Shown here: positions 14,986 through 27,603 of the stretch, one piece after another
Layout of the letters: each line of letters opens with the position of its first letter
How positions within the stretch are numbered: position 1 is the stretch's first letter
Source: Siphonodentalium dalli
Lineage: Eukaryota; Mollusca; Scaphopoda; Gadilida; Siphonodentaliidae
Assembly: GCA_032622095.1 (NCBI GenBank)
Contig: CP136069.1
Location: 101,214,278 to 101,278,277 of the forward strand
Direction: 5' to 3'
Length of the DNA: 64,000 nucleotides
Notes under the pieces: model-generated
Told to the model about the DNA's origin: nothing
Database searches by the model: none
Seen by the model: the letters and a program-made list of their open reading frames with translations, nothing else
Translations under genes and position numbers: made by a program

Positions 14986-16696
14986 CTGGACACTTTTGCA
15001 ACCCTTATTACTCGAAAAGTACCAGGAGTAGCACACTAAAACTTGGTACGTATCTTGGGATCAAAGAGTTGTATGCCATCGTCGCATAACGAATATTGTC
15101 CGCGTTTTCCCCGAGGAGTTATCTCCCTTTATTTGAAAAAATGTCATTTTATTATCTCGGAAATTATAAGAAGCAGAGCATCGAAAATTAGACCGTATGC
15201 ACATCTCGATATGCACTACTGCCCACGGGCATAAAAACTTGGGTCCGCCCTTTCCCTGAAGAGTTACCGCCCATAGTTGGCAAACCTCTATTTTATTGTA
15301 CTCTGTTGTCCTCCCGTATCATTCCAGATAACTGTATTTGGTTTTTGTAGTCGTGTTGACCGTTGTCAGCTTAGTCCGAGGAAGAAAATTTGACAGGGTT
15401 GGACATATATTTTTACACTGGGGTGGGGGCAATATTTTCGCAATTTTTTTTTATTATTGACATTCATCTATTTAAGTATGTAGATTCCCTGAACGAAAAC
15501 AAACCCATACCGGAAAGGATTTTTGTAATCCGAGAAGAAATGCAAGAGTTACGGGCCCTCAAAGTTTGCAAGTGTCGGTCCCATGTGCTTGTGACCCTAT
15601 CTCCTCCGAAGATGTCGAACTTTGGATGTCGTCTGATATCCCAGGGCGTGCGGTCTGAAGAGAGCACGCGATGGGCCAAATTTTGCCAGTGTCGGTTCAG
15701 TGTTGTGGGTCAGGGGAGGGGTGGTCCGGGGTACCAATTTTGTATTCTTCTCCGAATCGGATGAAACTTGGAATATAACATCCATACCGCCAACCGATCT
15801 AGAAACTGAAAGAATTTCGAAAATCCATTGAAAAATGTCAGAGTTGTGGGCCTTCAAACAATGCAAATTTGGCCCCATATGCTTGTGATCACATCTCCTC
15901 CGAAGATGTCAAACTTTGGATGTCAACTGATACGCCAATGCGTGCGGTCTGAAGAGAGCACGCGATGAGCCAAATTTTGCCAGTGTCGGTTCAGTGTTGT
16001 GGGTCAGGGGAGGGGTGGTCCGGGGTACCAAAATTTATTTCGTCTCCGAATCATATGAAACTTGATATATAACATATACCATACACGTTGATCATAAAAC
16101 TGAAAACAGATTGTAAATCCGTTAAAAAATGGCGGAGATTTGGGCCCTCAAACTTTGAATGTGGGCCCGTATTCTTTCCAATAAACAAAATGTTATTCGT
16201 CTCTGAATCAGACAAAATTTATAACAAATAATCAATGTAAGTAGCTGATCACAATACTCAAAACAATTTTTAAATCCATTGGAAAATAACGGAGTTACGG
16301 GCTCTCAAAATTCGCATTTTGGGCCGGGTTTGACTATTTCCCAATCCCGTCACCCAATTTCGAGGCAGGGGTGGGGTCACTCCCAAACACTTGAGATCAA
16401 CCCACACATGTTAAGGGAAAGATATAATCATCCTAATTCATATTTTCCGTCCCTTAACTGCGATTTATTGAGCTCATGATTTGCCCTATTATTATACTTC
16501 CATGGTGTAACCAAGGAAGTATATTGTTTTTCTACTGCGGCCGTTTTCTGTTTAATTGGAAATACTCAGAAACTAATGGGAGGAGGACCGCGAAATCTCT
16601 AGCGAATGTAGGCATCTAAGGTCTACTAAAAATAATGCTATCCGGATGTTGGTCCAATATATTTTGACAGAGTTATGGCCCTTTTTCGATTATTTT

Positions 16697-16731
<35 letters not shown>

Positions 16732-18444
16732 CTGGACACTTTTGCAACCCTTATTACTCGAAAAGTACCAGGAGTAGCACACTAAAACTTGGTACGTATC
16801 TTGGGATCAAAGAGTTGTATGCCATCGTCGCATAACGAATATTGTCCGCGTTTTCCCCGAGGAGTTATCTCCCTTTATTTGAAAAAATGTCATTTTATTA
16901 TCTCGGAAATTATAAGAAGCAGAGCATCGAAAATTAGACCGTATGCACATCTCGATATGCACTACTGCCCACGGGCATAAAAACTTGGGTCCGCCCTTTC
17001 CCTGAAGAGTTACCGCCCATAGTTGGCAAACCTCTATTTTATTGTACTCTGTTGTCCTCCCGTATCATTCCAGATAACTGTATTTGGTTTTTGTAGTCGT
17101 GTTGACCGTTGTCAGCTTAGTCCGAGGAAGAAAATTTGACAGGGTTGGACATATATTTTTACACTGGGGTGGGGGCAATATTTTCGCAATTTTTTTTTAT
17201 TATTGACATTCATCTATTTAAGTATGTAGATTCCCTGAACGAAAACAAACCCATACCGGAAAGGATTTTTGTAATCCGAGAAGAAATGCAAGAGTTACGG
17301 GCCCTCAAAGTTTGCAAGTGTCGGTCCCATGTGCTTGTGACCCTATCTCCTCCGAAGATGTCGAACTTTGGATGTCGTCTGATATCCCAGGGCGTGCGGT
17401 CTGAAGAGAGCACGCGATGGGCCAAATTTTGCCAGTGTCGGTTCAGTGTTGTGGGTCAGGGGAGGGGTGGTCCGGGGTACCAATTTTGTATTCTTCTCCG
17501 AATCGGATGAAACTTGGAATATAACATCCATACCGCCAACCGATCTAGAAACTGAAAGAATTTCGAAAATCCATTGAAAAATGTCAGAGTTGTGGGCCTT
17601 CAAACAATGCAAATTTGGCCCCATATGCTTGTGATCACATCTCCTCCGAAGATGTCAAACTTTGGATGTCAACTGATACGCCAATGCGTGCGGTCTGAAG
17701 AGAGCACGCGATGAGCCAAATTTTGCCAGTGTCGGTTCAGTGTTGTGGGTCAGGGGAGGGGTGGTCCGGGGTACCAAAATTTATTTCGTCTCCGAATCAT
17801 ATGAAACTTGATATATAACATATACCATACACGTTGATCATAAAACTGAAAACAGATTGTAAATCCGTTAAAAAATGGCGGAGATTTGGGCCCTCAAACT
17901 TTGAATGTGGGCCCGTATTCTTTCCAATAAACAAAATGTTATTCGTCTCTGAATCAGACAAAATTTATAACAAATAATCAATGTAAGTAGCTGATCACAA
18001 TACTCAAAACAATTTTTAAATCCATTGGAAAATAACGGAGTTACGGGCTCTCAAAATTCGCATTTTGGGCCGGGTTTGACTATTTCCCAATCCCGTCACC
18101 CAATTTCGAGGCAGGGGTGGGGTCACTCCCAAACACTTGAGATCAACCCACACATGTTAAGGGAAAGATATAATCATCCTAATTCATATTTTCCGTCCCT
18201 TAACTGCGATTTATTGAGCTCATGATTTGCCCTATTATTATACTTCCATGGTGTAACCAAGGAAGTATATTGTTTTTCTACTGCGGCCGTTTTCTGTTTA
18301 ATTGGAAATACTCAGAAACTAATGGGAGGAGGACCGCGAAATCTCTAGCGAATGTAGGCATCTAAGGTCTACTAAAAATAATGCTATCCGGATGTTGGTC
18401 CAATATATTTTGACAGAGTTATGGCCCTTTTTCGATTATTTTTC
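6210..18444. repeat. 1746-bp tandem array, left block, seven copies
   Basis: Units start at 6210, 7956, 9702, 11448, 13194, 14940 and 16686, with an exact 1746-bp period and no visible differences. Each unit begins with an uninterrupted (ATT)10 tract (6223-6252 in the first copy) whose length is the same in all seven full copies. It then contains a stretch homologous to the 1383/1387-bp units (TCGAAAAGTA, TTATCTCCCTTTA, GGGTGGGGGCAA with CGCAATTTTTTTTT) and three internal repeats of about 294 bp. Open frames reach only 124 codons, the longest starting at TTG, and I do not call them genes. The last copy breaks off in a shortened ATT tract at about 18445 and joins the 1383-bp array. The same unit reappears at 35280-44716. 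Confidence 0.95.
6720..7600. repeat. Internal ~294-bp subrepeats of the 1746-bp unit (representative copy)
   Basis: Within each 1746-bp unit a module repeats about three times. The marker GGGCCCTCAAA (or close variants) occurs at 6823, 7118, 7412 and in shortened form at 7569, giving steps of about 295, 294 and 157 bp. Another marker, CTCCTCCGAAGATGTC, occurs at 6871 and 7165, exactly 294 bp apart. The first two modules share a long well-matched block through GCACGCGATG, GTGTCGGTTCAGTG and GGGAGGGGTGGTCCGGGGTA; the last is short and diverged. The 1746-bp unit is therefore a higher-order repeat that was assembled from smaller repeats before it was amplified. Confidence 0.85.
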
Positions 18445-18473
18445 ATTATTATTATTATTATTATACTTCCATA
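18445..18473. other. Junction of 1746-bp and 1383-bp arrays inside an ATT tract
   Basis: The eighth 1746-type start (TCGATTATTTTTC at 18432) runs into a shortened ATT tract. Instead of continuing with ACTGGACAC it enters TATACTTCCATATT of the 1383-bp unit. The switch cannot be placed more precisely because both units have ATT-rich sequence here. The tract holds about six ATT repeats, compared with ten in every full 1746-bp copy. Confidence 0.85.
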
Positions 18474-21400
18474 TTTTAATATGGAAGTATATTGTTATTC
18501 AATTTATTATTTTTCTCCTCTATTATTATTATTCTAAGCAATTTTTCAACTCTTATATCTCCGGAAGTACAAGAGATAGGGAGCTGAAATTTCGTATGCA
18601 TATAGACCTATACTATTTCTAACTAATAAGAGTATATAGGATGTTGTCCACGATTGGTTTACAGAGTTATCTCCCTTTTTGTGAAAAAATGGGGTTGCTG
18701 TATCTCGAAAAGTATGAGCAGCAGAGACTAAAAATTTGGACCATATGTAGAACTCAGGATTCCCTATTGAATCCATACATTATAATTTATGTCCGCGCTT
18801 TTTCTACAGAGTTGTCGCCCATGATTCGCAAAATTCGATTTATTTCATATCATGTAACCGCCTATAACATGCACGGTATCCATATTTGAGAGATTTTATG
18901 TAGTTACCCGTTATCAACTTGCTACGAAAACAAGTTTTGAACAGGGACGGACTTATATTTTTGGGTTTTGGGTGGGGGCAAAATTTTCGCAATTTTTTTT
19001 TTCGATGATTTTAACTATTTTTACTGTCGTGTATCTATATGGTGTACTAATGATCCTCCTGAAAGAATTTTGTAAATCGGTTGAGAAATGTCCAAGTTAC
19101 AGACCATCGAAAATTGTATTCATACATCGATTGAGGAGAAAGTGCTTGTGGACAAAACTCCTCCTAGACGACGCACGCGAACTGGATTTGGTCTATGTGA
19201 GCGTGTTATCCATAGAAAGAAGACGAAATGGTGCAATTTTGACGAAGATCCAAAAACATTGGTCCATATTAGGGAGGGGGCAAAAATTGTCATATTTTTT
19301 TGGTCTCCGATTTGAACCAAAATTGTTGTGAAGTATCTATAAGATGTACCGAGTGAAATTATGAGTGAATTTTGTGAATCGGTTGAAAAATGTAGAAATT
19401 GTGGCCCCTTCATTTTTTTCAAGTTTACAGAAGATGCACTATGAATTCAAATTCCTTCAACCAATCGTCAATTGTTTAGTGTCATTCGGTGGGGAATTTA
19501 TAATACTTTTAAACGATTACCGACTTGCCTTATTATGTCGATGGAAGCCAGATATAATCGAAATGTATGTACTGAACAGCATTAATATAGGTCTATATAG
19601 TAGAATATCGCCACAATATCTTACTAGAACCCTACTAAATATTAAAGGGGCATCAAATGCGAACACAATGACGCAAAAATTAGCTCGATATCTCGAAGAT
19701 TGGCTGAGATATGGCGACTTTTCTACACGCATCACCTAATTCCGAGGCAAGGGTGGGGGTCACACCAGAACGTTCCAACTGAACACAGAAATGTCAATAA
19801 ACCATACTATCGACATACCAATCAATTCCGTGCGAATCCCTTATTATACTTCCATATTTTAATATGGAAGTATATTGTTATTCAATTTATTATTTTTCTC
19901 CTCTATTATTATTATTCTAAGCAATTTTTCAACTCTTATATCTCCGGAAGTACAAGAGATAGGGAGCTGAAATTTCGTATGCATATAGACCTATACTATT
20001 TCTAACTAATAAGAGTATATAGGATGTTGTCCACGATTGGTTTACAGAGTTATCTCCCTTTTTGTGAAAAAATGGGGTTGCTGTATCTCGAAAAGTATGA
20101 GCAGCAGAGACTAAAAATTTGGACCATATGTAGAACTCAGGATTCCCTATTGAATCCATACATTATAATTTATGTCCGCGCTTTTTCTACAGAGTTGTCG
20201 CCCATGATTCGCAAAATTCGATTTATTTCATATCATGTAACCGCCTATAACATGCACGGTATCCATATTTGAGAGATTTTATGTAGTTACCCGTTATCAA
20301 CTTGCTACGAAAACAAGTTTTGAACAGGGACGGACTTATATTTTTGGGTTTTGGGTGGGGGCAAAATTTTCGCAATTTTTTTTTTCGATGATTTTAACTA
20401 TTTTTACTGTCGTGTATCTATATGGTGTACTAATGATCCTCCTGAAAGAATTTTGTAAATCGGTTGAGAAATGTCCAAGTTACAGACCATCGAAAATTGT
20501 ATTCATACATCGATTGAGGAGAAAGTGCTTGTGGACAAAACTCCTCCTAGACGACGCACGCGAACTGGATTTGGTCTATGTGAGCGTGTTATCCATAGAA
20601 AGAAGACGAAATGGTGCAATTTTGACGAAGATCCAAAAACATTGGTCCATATTAGGGAGGGGGCAAAAATTGTCATATTTTTTTGGTCTCCGATTTGAAC
20701 CAAAATTGTTGTGAAGTATCTATAAGATGTACCGAGTGAAATTATGAGTGAATTTTGTGAATCGGTTGAAAAATGTAGAAATTGTGGCCCCTTCATTTTT
20801 TTCAAGTTTACAGAAGATGCACTATGAATTCAAATTCCTTCAACCAATCGTCAATTGTTTAGTGTCATTCGGTGGGGAATTTATAATACTTTTAAACGAT
20901 TACCGACTTGCCTTATTATGTCGATGGAAGCCAGATATAATCGAAATGTATGTACTGAACAGCATTAATATAGGTCTATATAGTAGAATATCGCCACAAT
21001 ATCTTACTAGAACCCTACTAAATATTAAAGGGGCATCAAATGCGAACACAATGACGCAAAAATTAGCTCGATATCTCGAAGATTGGCTGAGATATGGCGA
21101 CTTTTCTACACGCATCACCTAATTCCGAGGCAAGGGTGGGGGTCACACCAGAACGTTCCAACTGAACACAGAAATGTCAATAAACCATACTATCGACATA
21201 CCAATCAATTCCGTGCGAATCCCTTATTATACTTCCATATTTTAATATGGAAGTATATTGTTATTCAATTTATTATTTTTCTCCTCTATTATTATTATTC
21301 TAAGCAATTTTTCAACTCTTATATCTCCGGAAGTACAAGAGATAGGGAGCTGAAATTTCGTATGCATATAGACCTATACTATTTCTAACTAATAAGAGTA

Positions 21401-24400
21401 TATAGGATGTTGTCCACGATTGGTTTACAGAGTTATCTCCCTTTTTGTGAAAAAATGGGGTTGCTGTATCTCGAAAAGTATGAGCAGCAGAGACTAAAAA
21501 TTTGGACCATATGTAGAACTCAGGATTCCCTATTGAATCCATACATTATAATTTATGTCCGCGCTTTTTCTACAGAGTTGTCGCCCATGATTCGCAAAAT
21601 TCGATTTATTTCATATCATGTAACCGCCTATAACATGCACGGTATCCATATTTGAGAGATTTTATGTAGTTACCCGTTATCAACTTGCTACGAAAACAAG
21701 TTTTGAACAGGGACGGACTTATATTTTTGGGTTTTGGGTGGGGGCAAAATTTTCGCAATTTTTTTTTTCGATGATTTTAACTATTTTTACTGTCGTGTAT
21801 CTATATGGTGTACTAATGATCCTCCTGAAAGAATTTTGTAAATCGGTTGAGAAATGTCCAAGTTACAGACCATCGAAAATTGTATTCATACATCGATTGA
21901 GGAGAAAGTGCTTGTGGACAAAACTCCTCCTAGACGACGCACGCGAACTGGATTTGGTCTATGTGAGCGTGTTATCCATAGAAAGAAGACGAAATGGTGC
22001 AATTTTGACGAAGATCCAAAAACATTGGTCCATATTAGGGAGGGGGCAAAAATTGTCATATTTTTTTGGTCTCCGATTTGAACCAAAATTGTTGTGAAGT
22101 ATCTATAAGATGTACCGAGTGAAATTATGAGTGAATTTTGTGAATCGGTTGAAAAATGTAGAAATTGTGGCCCCTTCATTTTTTTCAAGTTTACAGAAGA
22201 TGCACTATGAATTCAAATTCCTTCAACCAATCGTCAATTGTTTAGTGTCATTCGGTGGGGAATTTATAATACTTTTAAACGATTACCGACTTGCCTTATT
22301 ATGTCGATGGAAGCCAGATATAATCGAAATGTATGTACTGAACAGCATTAATATAGGTCTATATAGTAGAATATCGCCACAATATCTTACTAGAACCCTA
22401 CTAAATATTAAAGGGGCATCAAATGCGAACACAATGACGCAAAAATTAGCTCGATATCTCGAAGATTGGCTGAGATATGGCGACTTTTCTACACGCATCA
22501 CCTAATTCCGAGGCAAGGGTGGGGGTCACACCAGAACGTTCCAACTGAACACAGAAATGTCAATAAACCATACTATCGACATACCAATCAATTCCGTGCG
22601 AATCCCTTATTATACTTCCATATTTTAATATGGAAGTATATTGTTATTCAATTTATTATTTTTCTCCTCTATTATTATTATTCTAAGCAATTTTTCAACT
22701 CTTATATCTCCGGAAGTACAAGAGATAGGGAGCTGAAATTTCGTATGCATATAGACCTATACTATTTCTAACTAATAAGAGTATATAGGATGTTGTCCAC
22801 GATTGGTTTACAGAGTTATCTCCCTTTTTGTGAAAAAATGGGGTTGCTGTATCTCGAAAAGTATGAGCAGCAGAGACTAAAAATTTGGACCATATGTAGA
22901 ACTCAGGATTCCCTATTGAATCCATACATTATAATTTATGTCCGCGCTTTTTCTACAGAGTTGTCGCCCATGATTCGCAAAATTCGATTTATTTCATATC
23001 ATGTAACCGCCTATAACATGCACGGTATCCATATTTGAGAGATTTTATGTAGTTACCCGTTATCAACTTGCTACGAAAACAAGTTTTGAACAGGGACGGA
23101 CTTATATTTTTGGGTTTTGGGTGGGGGCAAAATTTTCGCAATTTTTTTTTTCGATGATTTTAACTATTTTTACTGTCGTGTATCTATATGGTGTACTAAT
23201 GATCCTCCTGAAAGAATTTTGTAAATCGGTTGAGAAATGTCCAAGTTACAGACCATCGAAAATTGTATTCATACATCGATTGAGGAGAAAGTGCTTGTGG
23301 ACAAAACTCCTCCTAGACGACGCACGCGAACTGGATTTGGTCTATGTGAGCGTGTTATCCATAGAAAGAAGACGAAATGGTGCAATTTTGACGAAGATCC
23401 AAAAACATTGGTCCATATTAGGGAGGGGGCAAAAATTGTCATATTTTTTTGGTCTCCGATTTGAACCAAAATTGTTGTGAAGTATCTATAAGATGTACCG
23501 AGTGAAATTATGAGTGAATTTTGTGAATCGGTTGAAAAATGTAGAAATTGTGGCCCCTTCATTTTTTTCAAGTTTACAGAAGATGCACTATGAATTCAAA
23601 TTCCTTCAACCAATCGTCAATTGTTTAGTGTCATTCGGTGGGGAATTTATAATACTTTTAAACGATTACCGACTTGCCTTATTATGTCGATGGAAGCCAG
23701 ATATAATCGAAATGTATGTACTGAACAGCATTAATATAGGTCTATATAGTAGAATATCGCCACAATATCTTACTAGAACCCTACTAAATATTAAAGGGGC
23801 ATCAAATGCGAACACAATGACGCAAAAATTAGCTCGATATCTCGAAGATTGGCTGAGATATGGCGACTTTTCTACACGCATCACCTAATTCCGAGGCAAG
23901 GGTGGGGGTCACACCAGAACGTTCCAACTGAACACAGAAATGTCAATAAACCATACTATCGACATACCAATCAATTCCGTGCGAATCCCTTATTATACTT
24001 CCATATTTTAATATGGAAGTATATTGTTATTCAATTTATTATTTTTCTCCTCTATTATTATTATTCTAAGCAATTTTTCAACTCTTATATCTCCGGAAGT
24101 ACAAGAGATAGGGAGCTGAAATTTCGTATGCATATAGACCTATACTATTTCTAACTAATAAGAGTATATAGGATGTTGTCCACGATTGGTTTACAGAGTT
24201 ATCTCCCTTTTTGTGAAAAAATGGGGTTGCTGTATCTCGAAAAGTATGAGCAGCAGAGACTAAAAATTTGGACCATATGTAGAACTCAGGATTCCCTATT
24301 GAATCCATACATTATAATTTATGTCCGCGCTTTTTCTACAGAGTTGTCGCCCATGATTCGCAAAATTCGATTTATTTCATATCATGTAACCGCCTATAAC

Positions 24401-27400
24401 ATGCACGGTATCCATATTTGAGAGATTTTATGTAGTTACCCGTTATCAACTTGCTACGAAAACAAGTTTTGAACAGGGACGGACTTATATTTTTGGGTTT
24501 TGGGTGGGGGCAAAATTTTCGCAATTTTTTTTTTCGATGATTTTAACTATTTTTACTGTCGTGTATCTATATGGTGTACTAATGATCCTCCTGAAAGAAT
24601 TTTGTAAATCGGTTGAGAAATGTCCAAGTTACAGACCATCGAAAATTGTATTCATACATCGATTGAGGAGAAAGTGCTTGTGGACAAAACTCCTCCTAGA
24701 CGACGCACGCGAACTGGATTTGGTCTATGTGAGCGTGTTATCCATAGAAAGAAGACGAAATGGTGCAATTTTGACGAAGATCCAAAAACATTGGTCCATA
24801 TTAGGGAGGGGGCAAAAATTGTCATATTTTTTTGGTCTCCGATTTGAACCAAAATTGTTGTGAAGTATCTATAAGATGTACCGAGTGAAATTATGAGTGA
24901 ATTTTGTGAATCGGTTGAAAAATGTAGAAATTGTGGCCCCTTCATTTTTTTCAAGTTTACAGAAGATGCACTATGAATTCAAATTCCTTCAACCAATCGT
25001 CAATTGTTTAGTGTCATTCGGTGGGGAATTTATAATACTTTTAAACGATTACCGACTTGCCTTATTATGTCGATGGAAGCCAGATATAATCGAAATGTAT
25101 GTACTGAACAGCATTAATATAGGTCTATATAGTAGAATATCGCCACAATATCTTACTAGAACCCTACTAAATATTAAAGGGGCATCAAATGCGAACACAA
25201 TGACGCAAAAATTAGCTCGATATCTCGAAGATTGGCTGAGATATGGCGACTTTTCTACACGCATCACCTAATTCCGAGGCAAGGGTGGGGGTCACACCAG
25301 AACGTTCCAACTGAACACAGAAATGTCAATAAACCATACTATCGACATACCAATCAATTCCGTGCGAATCCCTTATTATACTTCCATATTTTAATATGGA
25401 AGTATATTGTTATTCAATTTATTATTTTTCTCCTCTATTATTATTATTCTAAGCAATTTTTCAACTCTTATATCTCCGGAAGTACAAGAGATAGGGAGCT
25501 GAAATTTCGTATGCATATAGACCTATACTATTTCTAACTAATAAGAGTATATAGGATGTTGTCCACGATTGGTTTACAGAGTTATCTCCCTTTTTGTGAA
25601 AAAATGGGGTTGCTGTATCTCGAAAAGTATGAGCAGCAGAGACTAAAAATTTGGACCATATGTAGAACTCAGGATTCCCTATTGAATCCATACATTATAA
25701 TTTATGTCCGCGCTTTTTCTACAGAGTTGTCGCCCATGATTCGCAAAATTCGATTTATTTCATATCATGTAACCGCCTATAACATGCACGGTATCCATAT
25801 TTGAGAGATTTTATGTAGTTACCCGTTATCAACTTGCTACGAAAACAAGTTTTGAACAGGGACGGACTTATATTTTTGGGTTTTGGGTGGGGGCAAAATT
25901 TTCGCAATTTTTTTTTTCGATGATTTTAACTATTTTTACTGTCGTGTATCTATATGGTGTACTAATGATCCTCCTGAAAGAATTTTGTAAATCGGTTGAG
26001 AAATGTCCAAGTTACAGACCATCGAAAATTGTATTCATACATCGATTGAGGAGAAAGTGCTTGTGGACAAAACTCCTCCTAGACGACGCACGCGAACTGG
26101 ATTTGGTCTATGTGAGCGTGTTATCCATAGAAAGAAGACGAAATGGTGCAATTTTGACGAAGATCCAAAAACATTGGTCCATATTAGGGAGGGGGCAAAA
26201 ATTGTCATATTTTTTTGGTCTCCGATTTGAACCAAAATTGTTGTGAAGTATCTATAAGATGTACCGAGTGAAATTATGAGTGAATTTTGTGAATCGGTTG
26301 AAAAATGTAGAAATTGTGGCCCCTTCATTTTTTTCAAGTTTACAGAAGATGCACTATGAATTCAAATTCCTTCAACCAATCGTCAATTGTTTAGTGTCAT
26401 TCGGTGGGGAATTTATAATACTTTTAAACGATTACCGACTTGCCTTATTATGTCGATGGAAGCCAGATATAATCGAAATGTATGTACTGAACAGCATTAA
26501 TATAGGTCTATATAGTAGAATATCGCCACAATATCTTACTAGAACCCTACTAAATATTAAAGGGGCATCAAATGCGAACACAATGACGCAAAAATTAGCT
26601 CGATATCTCGAAGATTGGCTGAGATATGGCGACTTTTCTACACGCATCACCTAATTCCGAGGCAAGGGTGGGGGTCACACCAGAACGTTCCAACTGAACA
26701 CAGAAATGTCAATAAACCATACTATCGACATACCAATCAATTCCGTGCGAATCCCTTATTATACTTCCATATTTTAATATGGAAGTATATTGTTATTCAA
26801 TTTATTATTTTTCTCCTCTATTATTATTATTCTAAGCAATTTTTCAACTCTTATATCTCCGGAAGTACAAGAGATAGGGAGCTGAAATTTCGTATGCATA
26901 TAGACCTATACTATTTCTAACTAATAAGAGTATATAGGATGTTGTCCACGATTGGTTTACAGAGTTATCTCCCTTTTTGTGAAAAAATGGGGTTGCTGTA
27001 TCTCGAAAAGTATGAGCAGCAGAGACTAAAAATTTGGACCATATGTAGAACTCAGGATTCCCTATTGAATCCATACATTATAATTTATGTCCGCGCTTTT
27101 TCTACAGAGTTGTCGCCCATGATTCGCAAAATTCGATTTATTTCATATCATGTAACCGCCTATAACATGCACGGTATCCATATTTGAGAGATTTTATGTA
27201 GTTACCCGTTATCAACTTGCTACGAAAACAAGTTTTGAACAGGGACGGACTTATATTTTTGGGTTTTGGGTGGGGGCAAAATTTTCGCAATTTTTTTTTT
27301 CGATGATTTTAACTATTTTTACTGTCGTGTATCTATATGGTGTACTAATGATCCTCCTGAAAGAATTTTGTAAATCGGTTGAGAAATGTCCAAGTTACAG

Positions 27401-27413
27401 ACCATCGAAAATT
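18472..27413. repeat. 1383-bp tandem array, about 6.5 copies
   Basis: Complete units start at 18472, 19855, 21238, 22621, 24004 and 25387; a partial one runs from 26770 to about 27413. The period is exactly 1383 bp and no differences between copies were seen. The unit is collinear with the 1387-bp unit, with the same inverted repeat, the same GGGTGGGGGCAAAATTTTCGCAA block and the same GAGAAATGTCCAAGTTACAG block, but with many substitutions. Two subrepeats of about 302 bp (GTATCTATA at 19031 and 19333) lie inside each unit. The last copy stops after CCATCGAAAATT and is replaced by the composite element. Open frames of up to 124 codons are repeated with the unit and do not resemble any protein I know. 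Confidence 0.95.
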
Positions 27414-27568
27414 AAATAATTTGGCTAATGAAGGAGCATGGGAGAGAATGAAGCATAACCGGGGAGGCGACGAAACCATGCTGGGTAATGATACCAGGTC
27501 GGGGTGGTGAAACCAGGCCCAGGGTGGTGAGACCAGGCTGACCGGTGGCGGATGTAAACGGCAGATTT

Positions 27569-27603
<35 letters not shown>

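Noticed and set aside
19365-19739. 124-codon plus-strand frame repeated in every 1383-bp unit
   Set aside because: It is not open over the same length in the related 1387-bp unit, which would be expected of a real gene, and has no known motif.
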